Shown piece after piece: positions 1 to 7,909 of a stretch of DNA of 57,737 bases. Each line of letters opens with the position of its first letter. Position 1 is the first letter of the stretch. Source of the DNA: an uncultured Polaribacter sp. (lineage in GTDB: Bacteria > Bacteroidota > Bacteroidia > Flavobacteriales > Flavobacteriaceae); NCBI RefSeq assembly GCF_947497695.1, contig NZ_CANMHM010000016.1, positions 1-57,737 of the forward strand, written 5' to 3'. The notes below the pieces were generated by a model. That model had not been told where the DNA came from and searched no databases. It saw only the letters and a program-made list of their open reading frames with translations. Made by a program: the position numbers and the translations under genes.

Positions 1-77
1 GTAAGCAGTAAGCAGTAAGCAGTAAGCAGTAAGCAGTAAGCAGTAAGCAGTAAGCAGTAAGCAGTAAGCAGTAAGCA
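1..77. repeat. Heptanucleotide tandem repeat (GTAAGCA)x11
   Basis: Eleven perfect copies of GTAAGCA run from the first base of the window, so the tract may continue further left. The 7-nt period shifts the frame at each copy, so a TAA occurs in every forward frame within 21 nt. The tract is followed by AGCAAAAATAAAAAA, and the same 15 nt follow the GTTAGCT tract at 43076-43110. The tract ends 11 nt before the TTG start of the SprT-like gene. Confidence 0.97.
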
Positions 78-88
78 AAAATAAAAAA

Positions 89-691
89 TTGGATTTAGAT
101 TACCATAATTATGTTCCTTTAAAGGCAATTCCTTTTGTTCAATTTTTAATTGACAAGCACTCTTTTGACTTAAAAATTGTAAATCAACGGCAAACAAAAC
201 ATGGAGATTTTAGACAATTGCCCAATGGACGATTTCAAATTACAGTAAATAACAACCTCAACAAATATCAATTTTTACTAACCTTAGTACATGAAATTGC
301 TCATCATGTTACACATCAAAAATTTGGAAGGGTTCAACCTCATGGAAAAGAATGGAAAACTGTTTTTCAACATTTAATGTTGCCTTTTTTAAATCCTGAA
401 ATTTATCCAATACAAATGCTTCCTTATTTAGCAAATTACTTTAAAAACCCAAAGGCAAGTACAGATACTGATGTAAATTTATCTTTAGTATTAAGAGGAA
501 ATGTGGCTGAAAATGGAAAAAAATTCATCTTTGATATTCCTTTAGGTGGTTTTTTTGAATTTAAAAAAAACATCTATAAAAGAGGCAATAAAAGAAGAAC
601 TCGTTTTGAATGTTTAAATATGAGCAATAATAAAATTTATTTATTCAACCAAAACGTAGAAATTATAGAGCATAAAGCTGCTAGAAGATAA
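89..691 (+). CDS. SprT-like zinc metalloprotease domain protein
   Basis: This is a 200-residue SprT-like protein. The HExxH motif is HEIAHH at residues 68-73, and a likely third zinc ligand is His85 in the PHGKEW segment. A C-terminal part around residues 145-180 is rich in Lys/Arg (KRGNKRRTRFEC), as in flavobacterial members of about 200 residues. SprT/Spartan relatives act on DNA-bound proteins in eukaryotes, but the bacterial role is poorly defined. The only possible start is TTG at 89, because an in-frame TAA lies at 65-67 inside the heptamer tract and no other start codon lies between. The A-rich stretch 77-88 would serve as the ribosome binding region. Changes in heptamer number would alter the upstream leader but not the protein. 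Confidence 0.8.
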   Translation: MDLDYHNYVPLKAIPFVQFLIDKHSFDLKIVNQRQTKHGDFRQLPNGRFQITVNNNLNKYQFLLTLVHEIAHHVTHQKFGRVQPHGKEWKTVFQHLMLPFLNPEIYPIQMLPYLANYFKNPKASTDTDVNLSLVLRGNVAENGKKFIFDIPLGGFFEFKKNIYKRGNKRRTRFECLNMSNNKIYLFNQNVEIIEHKAARR

Positions 692-703
692 ATTTTTTTT
701 TTG

Positions 704-2167
704 TTACCTATTCCTTTTAATAAATAAGGTATCTAAGTTCATTTCTTTCTGCAACCAATTTCTTAAATCTCTCTCTTTTAACTTTACAATACTATCTTTT
801 AATTTTAAATTCCATTTAACCATTACAGTAGGTATTGTATCAATATTAATAAAATCTTTAGAAGTCAATACTTTTGCAAAACCAATTTCTTGTATTTCGT
901 TATACCTAATTTTAGACTCTTTAGAAATTCTACTAAAAGCGATCGCTTTTTCATTTTTAGAATGCGAATCTTGTTCAATTCTTGTATTTAAATCGGCTAT
1001 CGTTTCTTTTAGTTCTTCTATCTCTTTCTGCAGTTTCGCAATTACATTTTTACTCTCTTCTAACTCTTTTCTTTTATCACTATATGCAGTTGTAATCAAT
1101 TCAAAACTCTTAGTATCACTACCTCTAATTATTAATTTAAAGTCTTTAATTTTAGTATAATTGATATCATTTTTCAATTGATTTTTTAAAATATTCTCTT
1201 CTCCATCAGTTACTTCATTAAAAAAGTTCAAACTAATTTCTTTCGTTTCTGAATTATAAGAATTATCTATCAATTGAAAATTAGGAATTGCCTTTATTTC
1301 ATTTTTAATAAAAATACTTACTTGATTTTTAATTTGACTTTCATCAAAAACATTGATAAAGGTAAAAATTGCAGGGATCATAACAGCTAACCCAACCAAA
1401 GTAGCAATAATTGCATATCGTTTTCTCTTTGCTGCATTAGCGTATTTATGCATCGGAAAATTCAGCATTTTAAGCACTATAAATGACGCTAAAGCGATAA
1501 AAATGGTGTTGATAATAAACAAATACATGGCGCCTAAAAAGAAATCGAAATTCCCTTTTGCCAATCCATAACCTGCAGTACAAAGTGGTGGCATTAATGC
1601 AGTAGCAATAGCAACACCAAAAATTACAGAAGCAACAGTTCCTTTTTTAGTTCTGGCAACCATTAAGGCTAAACCACCAAAAAAAGCAATTAAAACATCT
1701 CTAATATCTGGACTTGTACGTCCTAATAATTCTGATGTATCTTCACTTAAAGGAAAAAAATAAAAGAACATAAAAGAGGCAAATAAACTTAAGCCAATCA
1801 TTGTTCCAAGGTTCTTTAAAGATTTCTTTAGAGTAGCAATATCATTTAAAGCAAAAGACATTCCCAACCCTAAAATAGGTCCCATTAAAGGAGATATTAG
1901 CATGGCACCAATAACCACAGCTGTAGAATCTGCATTTAACCCAATTGAGGCTACAAATACAGCAAAAATAAGAATCCAAGCAGTTGCTCCTTTAAAAGAA
2001 ATATCAGCTTTTATAGCAGCTATAGTAGCTTCATGATCTGTGTCTTCTCTAAAATCTAAAAGTTCTTTTAAGTATTTTTTGATACTTGCTAGCAAACCTT
2101 TTGCATCTTCTTTTACTCCTTGTTTTGCCTGCTTAGAGGAATCTTCAAGTATGTTTTTTTCTTCCAT
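704..2167 (-). CDS. DUF389 family membrane protein
   Basis: The protein belongs to the DUF389 (TIGR00341-like) family of multi-pass membrane proteins of unknown function. A soluble N-terminal part of about 60 residues precedes a hydrophobic core with several membrane segments. The core includes the family-typical GAMLISPLMGPILGLG stretch and the ALMPPLCTAGYGLA stretch. A C-terminal region with a coiled coil (KELEESKNVIAKLQKEIEELKE) follows. I placed the start at the ATG at 2165-2167 (MEEKN). The longer reading from 2251 adds 28 residues of unlikely N-terminus. It is convergent with the SprT-like gene, separated by 12 nt. Substrate and role are unknown. Confidence 0.8.
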   Translation of the reverse strand: MEEKNILEDSSKQAKQGVKEDAKGLLASIKKYLKELLDFREDTDHEATIAAIKADISFKGATAWILIFAVFVASIGLNADSTAVVIGAMLISPLMGPILGLGMSFALNDIATLKKSLKNLGTMIGLSLFASFMFFYFFPLSEDTSELLGRTSPDIRDVLIAFFGGLALMVARTKKGTVASVIFGVAIATALMPPLCTAGYGLAKGNFDFFLGAMYLFIINTIFIALASFIVLKMLNFPMHKYANAAKRKRYAIIATLVGLAVMIPAIFTFINVFDESQIKNQVSIFIKNEIKAIPNFQLIDNSYNSETKEISLNFFNEVTDGEENILKNQLKNDINYTKIKDFKLIIRGSDTKSFELITTAYSDKRKELEESKNVIAKLQKEIEELKETIADLNTRIEQDSHSKNEKAIAFSRISKESKIRYNEIQEIGFAKVLTSKDFINIDTIPTVMVKWNLKLKDSIVKLKERDLRNWLQKEMNLDTLFIKRNR

Positions 2168-2228
2168 AACCCTATTATACGATGTTGGAAAGATACAAAA
2201 AAAGTTAGTTGATACTACTTTTATAATT

Positions 2229-2768
2229 TTACTTAAGATAAATAATATCAATCTCTAGTTGAAAGTTTTGTGCTTTTTTATTTCCTATTAAAAATGCAAT
2301 TTCTTCAATTGTATTTGCTGAAAAATTATTTAAATCTAACTTTCTACCTCTAAATGCTGGATACATTTCTTTTAAAGGAATTACAATTTCTTTCCATTTA
2401 TTTACTTCTGTAGAAAAAGTATGTACATAAGAATGGGCATTTTTAATAGCATCTTTTACACGAAACTGATAGTTACTACCATCTCCTTTTACTTTTAGAA
2501 CGATATATTTAGAGTCTTTAATATTTAATTCTTTAAAACGATATCTTAAAGAGGAAAAACCTCCATTATTTTCTAAAGACACATTTCCATAAAAAGAACC
2601 TTTGCCTTCTTCATTTAATTTAAAATTCCCTTGAGACCTACCTCCCATCACAACATCGTCTACAACACGCCAATTAGTAATATTTGAATTGGAATTAAAA
2701 TCGAAAACAACAATTTTGGTATCGCTCATTATAAATACTGTAAAAATTAAAAGGTAAAACTTTATCAT
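2229..2768 (-). CDS. CIA30 family protein
   Basis: The 179-residue protein matches the CIA30 (complex I intermediate-associated protein 30, NDUFAF1-like) beta-sandwich fold. It has the family pattern WRVVDDVVMGGRSQG near residues 33-47, NGGFSSLRYRF near 68-78, and a C-terminal IEEIAFLIGNK stretch. Bacterial homologues are widespread and their function is not established. The first 14 residues are hydrophobic and may be a short signal sequence. An alternative ATG at codon 14 (2729) would give a cytoplasmic protein starting MSDTKIVVFDF. It is transcribed toward the DUF389 gene. Confidence 0.75.
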   Translation of the reverse strand: MIKFYLLIFTVFIMSDTKIVVFDFNSNSNITNWRVVDDVVMGGRSQGNFKLNEEGKGSFYGNVSLENNGGFSSLRYRFKELNIKDSKYIVLKVKGDGSNYQFRVKDAIKNAHSYVHTFSTEVNKWKEIVIPLKEMYPAFRGRKLDLNNFSANTIEEIAFLIGNKKAQNFQLEIDIIYLK

Positions 2769-2830
2769 AATAATTATAAACTATTACCAAAAATAAGATT
2801 TGAAAAGTAAAAATTGTGTTGAAAATTTGT

Positions 2831-2864
2831 TAAATAAAAAAAGCTTCACAAAAATGTGAAGCTT
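2831..2864 (-). terminator. Intrinsic terminator of tRNA-Lys
   Basis: A perfect 10-bp stem (2841-2850 with 2855-2864, sequence AAGCTTCACA) closes an AAAA loop. On the minus strand it is followed by a U-rich run (complement of 2831-2840). It lies just downstream of the tRNA. Confidence 0.8.
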
Positions 2865-2870
2865 TAAATG

Positions 2871-2943
2871 TGACCGGGCTGGGGCTCGAACCCAGGACCC
2901 TCTCCTTAAAAGGGAGATGCTCTACCAACTGAGCTACCAGGTC
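2871..2943 (-). tRNA. tRNA-Lys (anticodon TTT)
   Basis: The 73-nt cloverleaf reads on the minus strand. The D stem is GCTC/GAGC, the anticodon stem TCTCC/GGAGA has loop CTTTTAA (anticodon UUU), and the T arm is CTGGG-TTCGAGC-CCCAG. The discriminator is A and CCA is not encoded. The acceptor stem GACCTGG/CCCGGTC has one U-C mismatch at positions 5:68. All other pairs are standard. Confidence 0.95.
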
Positions 2944-3005
2944 ATTTATTTTCGCCTTAGCGGGTGCAAACATACATCTTGTTTTTAGTTTAAAAAAATT
3001 TTTTT

Positions 3006-3773
3006 TTACTTTTTTTCTGCTAAATATGCTTCTCTTACTTTTTTAAATAAATTAGATGAATACACAAAATCTACAACAGCTTCATTATCAGTTTTAAATA
3101 TCTCTTCACTTGTCCCTTCCCATGCTTTTTTGCCGTCTTTCAAAAAAATTATTTTTTGTCCAATTTCCATTACAGAATTCATATCATGAGTATTAATTAC
3201 TGTTGTAATTTTATATTCTTCTGTAATTTCTTGAATTAACTTATCAATTACAATGGCTGTTTGAGGATCTAAACCAGAATTTGGTTCATCACAAAATAAA
3301 TATTTTGGATTCATAACAATAGCTCTTGCAATGGCAACTCTTTTTTGCATACCACCAGATAATTCTGCTGGTAATTTTTTATTTGAATTTGGTAAATTCA
3401 CCCTATTTAAAACAAAATTTACACGTTCTAACATTTGGGCATTAGATTGGTTTGTAAACATTTTTAAAGGAAACATTACATTGTCTTCAACAGTCTGAGA
3501 ATCGAATAAGGCACTTCCTTGAAAAACCATACCAATTTCTTGACGCCATTGTTGTTTTTCATTTTCTGTAAATTTTGTATTTACTCTTCCATCAAAAGAA
3601 ATCGTTCCAGATTCTTGCGTATGCAAACCTATTAAAGACTTTATAAATACGGTTTTACCAGAACCACTTTGGCCAATTATTAAACTGGTTTTACCTGCAT
3701 TAAAAGTAGCAGAAATTCCTTTTAACACTTTTACGTTTCCAAAGCCTTTGTGTAAATCCTTTACTTCTATCAT
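3006..3773 (-). CDS. MlaF-type ABC transporter ATPase (lipid/organic solvent transport)
   Basis: This 255-residue ATP-binding subunit carries Walker A GQSGSGKT (34-41), a Q-loop Gln85, the signature LSGGMQKR (138-145), Walker B YLFCDEP (158-164) and an H-loop His196. Sequence and context fit the MlaF/Mkl family, which powers movement of phospholipids across the envelope with an MlaE permease. It follows the permease gene by 4 nt and must be co-transcribed with it. The substrate-binding MlaD (MCE) subunit is not next to the pair in this window. Gene symbols are left blank because the transported lipid is not known. Confidence 0.88.
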   Translation of the reverse strand: MIEVKDLHKGFGNVKVLKGISATFNAGKTSLIIGQSGSGKTVFIKSLIGLHTQESGTISFDGRVNTKFTENEKQQWRQEIGMVFQGSALFDSQTVEDNVMFPLKMFTNQSNAQMLERVNFVLNRVNLPNSNKKLPAELSGGMQKRVAIARAIVMNPKYLFCDEPNSGLDPQTAIVIDKLIQEITEEYKITTVINTHDMNSVMEIGQKIIFLKDGKKAWEGTSEEIFKTDNEAVVDFVYSSNLFKKVREAYLAEKK

Positions 3774-3777
3774 ATTT

Positions 3778-4518
3778 TTAAGTTAAAAGCATTTGAGTTA
3801 GAAAATAATTCGCAATTACAATTAAAATAGTTGTCCAAACTACAGCTTGTGTACTTGCTTTACCAACTGCAATAGAGCCTCCTTTTACATAATAACCATG
3901 ATAAGATGGAACTGTTGCTATTAAAAAAGCAAAAATTAAAGTTTTAATAATAGCATAGACTAATAAAAACGGGTTAAAATCTGTTTGAATTCCTTCGATA
4001 TAATCACCTCCAGAAAAAAGACCAGAGAGCACACCAGAAACCCAGCCTCCAAAAATACCTAAAAACATTCCTAAAGATATTAAAAAAGGATAAAAGAAAA
4101 CAGTGGCTATAATTTTTGGTAGCACTAAATGGTTTAAAGAGTTGATACCCATAACTTCTAATGCATCAATTTGTTCTGTTACACGCATTGTACCAATGCT
4201 AGAAGTTATGTAAGACCCTACCTTCCCTGCCAAAATAATAGAACAAAAAGTAGGTGCAAATTCTAAAATTATAGAACGTTTTGCTGCAAAACCAATTAAA
4301 GAATCTGGTATAAAAGGGCTGTCTAAATTTAAAGCGGTTTGTAGGGCGATTACTCCACCAATGAAAAATGAAATAAACATAATAATTCCTAGAGATTTTA
4401 AACCTAAATCTTCAATTTCTTTTAGCAATGCTTCATAAAAGATTTTAAAACGTTGTGGTTTTTTAAAAACGCGTCCTAACATCATAAAATATTTACCAAT
4501 ATGCTCTAGGTAATTCAT
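3778..4518 (-). CDS. MlaE-type ABC transporter permease
   Basis: A 246-residue integral membrane protein of the MlaE/YrbE permease family. It has about five hydrophobic segments. The conserved cytoplasmic region (GTMRVTEQIDALEVMGIN) around residues 107-125 is a hallmark of MlaE proteins and couples to the ATPase. It is the first gene of a two-gene operon with the MlaF-type ATPase. The likely role is retrograde or anterograde lipid transport across the envelope; the direction is not inferable here. Confidence 0.88.
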   Translation of the reverse strand: MNYLEHIGKYFMMLGRVFKKPQRFKIFYEALLKEIEDLGLKSLGIIMFISFFIGGVIALQTALNLDSPFIPDSLIGFAAKRSIILEFAPTFCSIILAGKVGSYITSSIGTMRVTEQIDALEVMGINSLNHLVLPKIIATVFFYPFLISLGMFLGIFGGWVSGVLSGLFSGGDYIEGIQTDFNPFLLVYAIIKTLIFAFLIATVPSYHGYYVKGGSIAVGKASTQAVVWTTILIVIANYFLTQMLLT

Positions 4519-4595
4519 TTCATCTAATTTTGTGCTAAAGTATTAAAATATCATTAATTGATAGCCAAAATAAAGATATCAAAATTAAAAAATAT

Positions 4596-4603
4596 TACTT
4601 TTG
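4596..4603 (+). promoter_or_regulatory. Bacteroidota -7 box (TACTTTTG) of the dead phosphatase gene
   Basis: TACTTTTG matches the TAnnTTTG -7 consensus and lies 23 nt before the ATG of the alkaline phosphatase pseudogene. The promoter seems to have outlived the reading frame. Confidence 0.45.
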
Positions 4604-4626
4604 GTTTCAAGTATAAAAAAATTGTC

Positions 4627-6136
4627 ATGAAATCTAAATTTCTTTTCTACTGTATTTGCTTTTTTGCTTTAATAAGTAGCACAAAAAAAGTTATGGGACA
4701 GACCAAAAAAACCTAAATTATTAGTTGGTATTGTAATAGATCTAACTCGATTTGCTTATAGATACACCAAAGATGGGATTTAATAGAATTTTGAATCATG
4801 GATTTTCATTAGAAAACGCTCACTTTAATCATATACCAACGTATACAGCTGTTGGCCACGCATCGATTTTTACTGGAACAACACCAAGTGAACAGGAATT
4901 ATTTCTTACAATTGGTATCATAAATTTTTAAAAAAATCTATTTATTGTGTAGATGATGATGCTTACAAAACAATTGGTAATAATGAAAAAAATATTCAAA
5001 AATCACCGAAAGATTATACACAACTACAATTTAAGACAAATTACACCTTGCACAAAATATGAATGGAAAAACTATTGGTATTTCCATAAAAGATCGTTCT
5101 GCAATTTTATCTACTGGTCATAGTGCAAATGCTGCATACTGGTATGATGGAGGTAATTTTTAATATTTGGATTTCAAGTTCATATTATATGAGTAAACTT
5201 CCAAAATGGGTTATAGACTTAAATAAAAATAATAAAGCTGATGCTTATTTAAATACGGCTTGGAATACACTATATGACATTAAAAGTTACAAAAATAGTA
5301 GAACTGATAATAATGTTGTTGAAAAGACTTTAAAAGGACAAAAACACCTACTTTTCCTAAAGACTTAAAAAAGCTACGCTCTGAAAATGGGTATTTAAGT
5401 TTGATAAAAACAGTTAAGGCAGGAAATACTTTTACTACTGATTTTGCGAAAGCAACAATTAGTGAATTTATAGATTTTTTAACGGTTAGTTTTTCGTCAA
5501 CAGATTACATTGGCCACAAATATGGTGTTTCAGCTATAGAGACAGAAGATACTTATTTACGTTTAGATAAAGATCTTGCCATTTTTTTTAAATTTTTAGA
5601 CCAACAAGTAGGAAAAAATAATTATACCCTATTTTTAACTGCAGATCATGCATCTATTCACAACCCCAATTATCTTCAATTTTAAAAATGCCTGCTCATT
5701 ACATAAATATTAATAAACTCAAAGAATTTATTATAAATATTTTAAAAAAGTATTTTATTGCTGATGATTTGATTGAAAATGTTTCTAATTACCAGATTTT
5801 TTTAAATAAAGAAAAAATAGCGGCATTAGGTTTAGACTTTAATTTAGTTGCTCAAAAATTAGCTGATGAAGTCATTAATTTTGATAAAATTTACAAAGCT
5901 GTTACTGCAAGAACTTTACAAACAAAACCATTTAACTCAGGAATTTTAAATTCGCTTCAAAAGGGTACAATCAAAAATTATCTGGCGATGTTTTAATGAT
6001 TCCTGTGCCAGGCTACTTTAACAAGTATTCAAAAAGGTATAATATTACAGATATTGCATCAACAATTGCAAATTTGTTGAGTATTAAACCAGCAAATGGC
6101 ACAAATGGAATTATTATTAATGAAGCTTTAAAGTAA
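4627..6136 (+). pseudogene. Broken PafA-type alkaline phosphatase
   Basis: Across this stretch the three forward frames together spell a PafA-like alkaline phosphatase/phosphodiesterase. The pieces are a signal peptide from ATG 4627, PKLLVGIVID (about 4707), IPTYTAVGHASIFTGTTPS with the catalytic Thr region (about 4840-4890), YCVDDDAYKT, GISIKDRSAILSTGHSANAAYWY (about 5080-5150), SSTDYIGHKYG (about 5500), LFLTADHAS (about 5634-5655) and a C-terminal IPVPGYF to the stop at 6136. At least five frame changes separate these pieces. A metal-ligand segment usually reading VVDQMR.DY has become VIDLTRFAY. The gene is clearly dead. The separate open segments at 5123-5368, 5401-5685 and 5688-5996 are fragments of it, not independent genes. 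Confidence 0.92.
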
Positions 6137-6137
6137 A

Positions 6138-6164
6138 AAAGGCACTCAAATTGAGCACCTTTTT
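6138..6164. terminator. Bidirectional terminator between convergent genes
   Basis: AAAAGG and CTCAA pair with TTGAG and CCTTTT around a short loop, with a two-base internal mismatch. The hairpin has A/T runs on both sides. It lies between the phosphatase pseudogene and the minus-strand Lys/Glu-rich gene. Confidence 0.55.
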
Positions 6165-6166
6165 AT

Positions 6167-6973
6167 TTAATTCTGAGTTTCTTTTGGAAACTCAATTTTT
6201 TCTAAAGCTTCTTTTTCTTTCTTAATTTTTTCTTTTTGATCTTTTATTTTCTTATCTAGTTCATTTAGTTTTTCATCTGCTTCACGAATAATATCGTCTT
6301 TTTCTTTTGCTTCTTTATCTGTAATTTTTTTATTTTTCTTAGCTTCTTCTAATCTTTTGTTTGCTTGTTTAACTTTTTCTCTTCCACGAATAAGAACATT
6401 TTCACTAGAACGCACATTTTCTTCTTGTACTTTTATTTTATTACGAGCTTCTTCAGAACGAATTTTCCCAAATTCTCGTCCATTTAAATTCCCCTTATCA
6501 CGTCCGTAAGAATTCCCTTTAGATTCTTTATCCTCTTCTGATCTCTTATCATTCTTTTCTTTCTTAACTTTTTTTACATCTTTTTCATCGTCTTCAAAGT
6601 CATCATTACTATCGCCTTCGCTTCCATCTAATTCTTTATCCTTATCTTTCTTTCCTTTCTTGTCTTTCTTTCCTTCACTATCATTCTCTTCTATCTCGAC
6701 TTCATTATTTTTACTACGCCCTTTAACATCTTCAATATCAGACAGATGTTTCTGTTTCTTTTTTTCTGCTTTTTCCTTTCCTTTGCCTTTTATTTTTTCA
6801 ATTTCTTGATCTACATCTGTAGAATTTTCTTTTATTTTATTTTTACCTTTTTTTACCTTCTTATTTACTTTTTCTAAGCCTTTACCCTTTCCATTTCCTT
6901 GTGCTGCAACTTCTTGAGTAAAAATAAAAGATACAAAAGTTAATACTATAATTACAAATTTAAAATTCTTCAT
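6167..6973 (-). CDS. Secreted Lys/Glu-rich coiled-coil protein, unknown function
   Basis: The 268-residue product starts with a clear signal peptide (hydrophobic residues 5-20, then EVAAQ near residue 25). Almost all of the mature chain is Lys, Glu, Asp and Asn. A middle acidic/basic block (SEGKKDKKGKKDKDKELDG) is followed by a C-terminal segment of about 90 residues with heptad character (KVKQANKRLEEAKKNKKI, DEKLNELDKKIKDQKEKIKK) that should form a coiled coil. I see no enzymatic motif. It sits 9 nt downstream of a small lipoprotein gene with a similar composition, so the two are probably one operon and may act together at the periplasmic face. Confidence 0.65.
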   Translation of the reverse strand: MKNFKFVIIVLTFVSFIFTQEVAAQGNGKGKGLEKVNKKVKKGKNKIKENSTDVDQEIEKIKGKGKEKAEKKKQKHLSDIEDVKGRSKNNEVEIEENDSEGKKDKKGKKDKDKELDGSEGDSNDDFEDDEKDVKKVKKEKNDKRSEEDKESKGNSYGRDKGNLNGREFGKIRSEEARNKIKVQEENVRSSENVLIRGREKVKQANKRLEEAKKNKKITDKEAKEKDDIIREADEKLNELDKKIKDQKEKIKKEKEALEKIEFPKETQN

Positions 6974-6982
6974 ATTTATGGT

Positions 6983-7183
6983 TTAAATGTTATCTAATTT
7001 TTTTAAATCTAATTCAATATCTTTTATGGTGTTCTTTAGAGATTCTATATTTTTTATGACATCTGCTTCAATAGAATCAATTTTTTGAATATTATCTTCT
7101 ATTTTTTTTTCTTCTTTTTTCTTTTTGTCTGTACAAGCCATCATAAAAACAAAAGCTGAAATTATACAAATTGTTTTTTTCAT
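6983..7183 (-). CDS. Small lipoprotein with coiled-coil tail
   Basis: This 66-residue protein has a lipoprotein signal peptide with a lipobox FMMAC, so Cys17 should be lipidated. A lysine-rich linker (TDKKKKEEKK) is followed by a helix of about 40 residues with Ile/Leu at heptad spacing (IQKIDSIEADVIKNIESLKN). It resembles Lpp-like or small coiled-coil lipoproteins in layout only. It is the first gene of a pair with the Lys/Glu-rich secreted protein. Function is unknown. Confidence 0.65.
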   Translation of the reverse strand: MKKTICIISAFVFMMACTDKKKKEEKKIEDNIQKIDSIEADVIKNIESLKNTIKDIELDLKKLDNI

Positions 7184-7269
7184 TATAAATTATTTTAAAG
7201 GTTGTTAATTGTTAGACTCACAATCAGTTAACAAGTCACAAATATATAATTAATCTGTTAAAATTATAA

Positions 7270-7895
7270 CGTTTATTTTTTTTATAGATTTAATAGATAC
7301 AAAAAACACCAACTAAAAATGAAATAATTGCACCAATCCAAGTTTCTGGAATAAAATTGATGAACAAAAAAATTATAGGTATCCGTGAAACAATATTGCA
7401 AATAATAAGGCTGTTAAATTTAATAAAATTTTATCTTAAGAACATTTTGCTTTACTCATAAAATAGCACAATAAAGTTTCATGTGCAGTGACTGCATTAT
7501 ATACTCTTAAAATTCCTTTTGAAAATCCATATTTAAAAACATACAAAAGTTTTCTTTTAGTAGCAAAACTCATAAAACCATAGTTGCATATATACCATCA
7601 AAAGGTTGGTTAAATTCTTTATTTTATTGTTTATAATATTTTACAATAATATATTTAGTAAATTCTTCTACCAAACCAACTATAATAAATGCTTTTACAA
7701 ACTGTTTAAAAAAATTTATAGCATTAACTGATAACAACTTAGCTAGAAAACCAACTAAAATTACTATTATTAAAATACTAGCTTTTAAAATTTAAAAGAA
7801 AATTTTTAAAGAAAAAACACCGGATCTTTTTCAAGTCAATCTTTAAAATAAATATAAAATATAATTCTGGTTAAAGTTGCAACTGCTATTAAAAA
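7270..7895 (-). pseudogene. Broken PrsW-family intramembrane protease
   Basis: Reading the minus strand and changing frame several times gives pieces of a PrsW-type (CPBP-like) membrane protease. They are VATLTRIIFYIYFKD (about 7830-7870), FVKAFIIVGLVEEFTKYIIVKYY with the conserved Glu-Glu pair (about 7630-7700), NKEFNQPFDGIYA (about 7580-7620), YNAVTAHETLLCYFMSKAK (about 7450-7500) and FLFINFIPETWIGAIISFLVG (about 7290-7350). Stops and frame shifts between them show a dead gene. It lies between the Lys/Glu-rich operon and ctlX, in a stretch that otherwise has no gene. Confidence 0.85.
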
Positions 7896-7909
7896 TTAAA
7901 TTTATCGTT

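Noticed and set aside
1..77. CRISPR array at the left edge
   Set aside because: The repeat is a 7-nt perfect tandem without spacers, and no cas gene is visible.
5123..5996. Three separate open segments as small independent genes
   Set aside because: They spell consecutive parts of one PafA-type phosphatase in different frames and lack their own starts, so they are pseudogene fragments.
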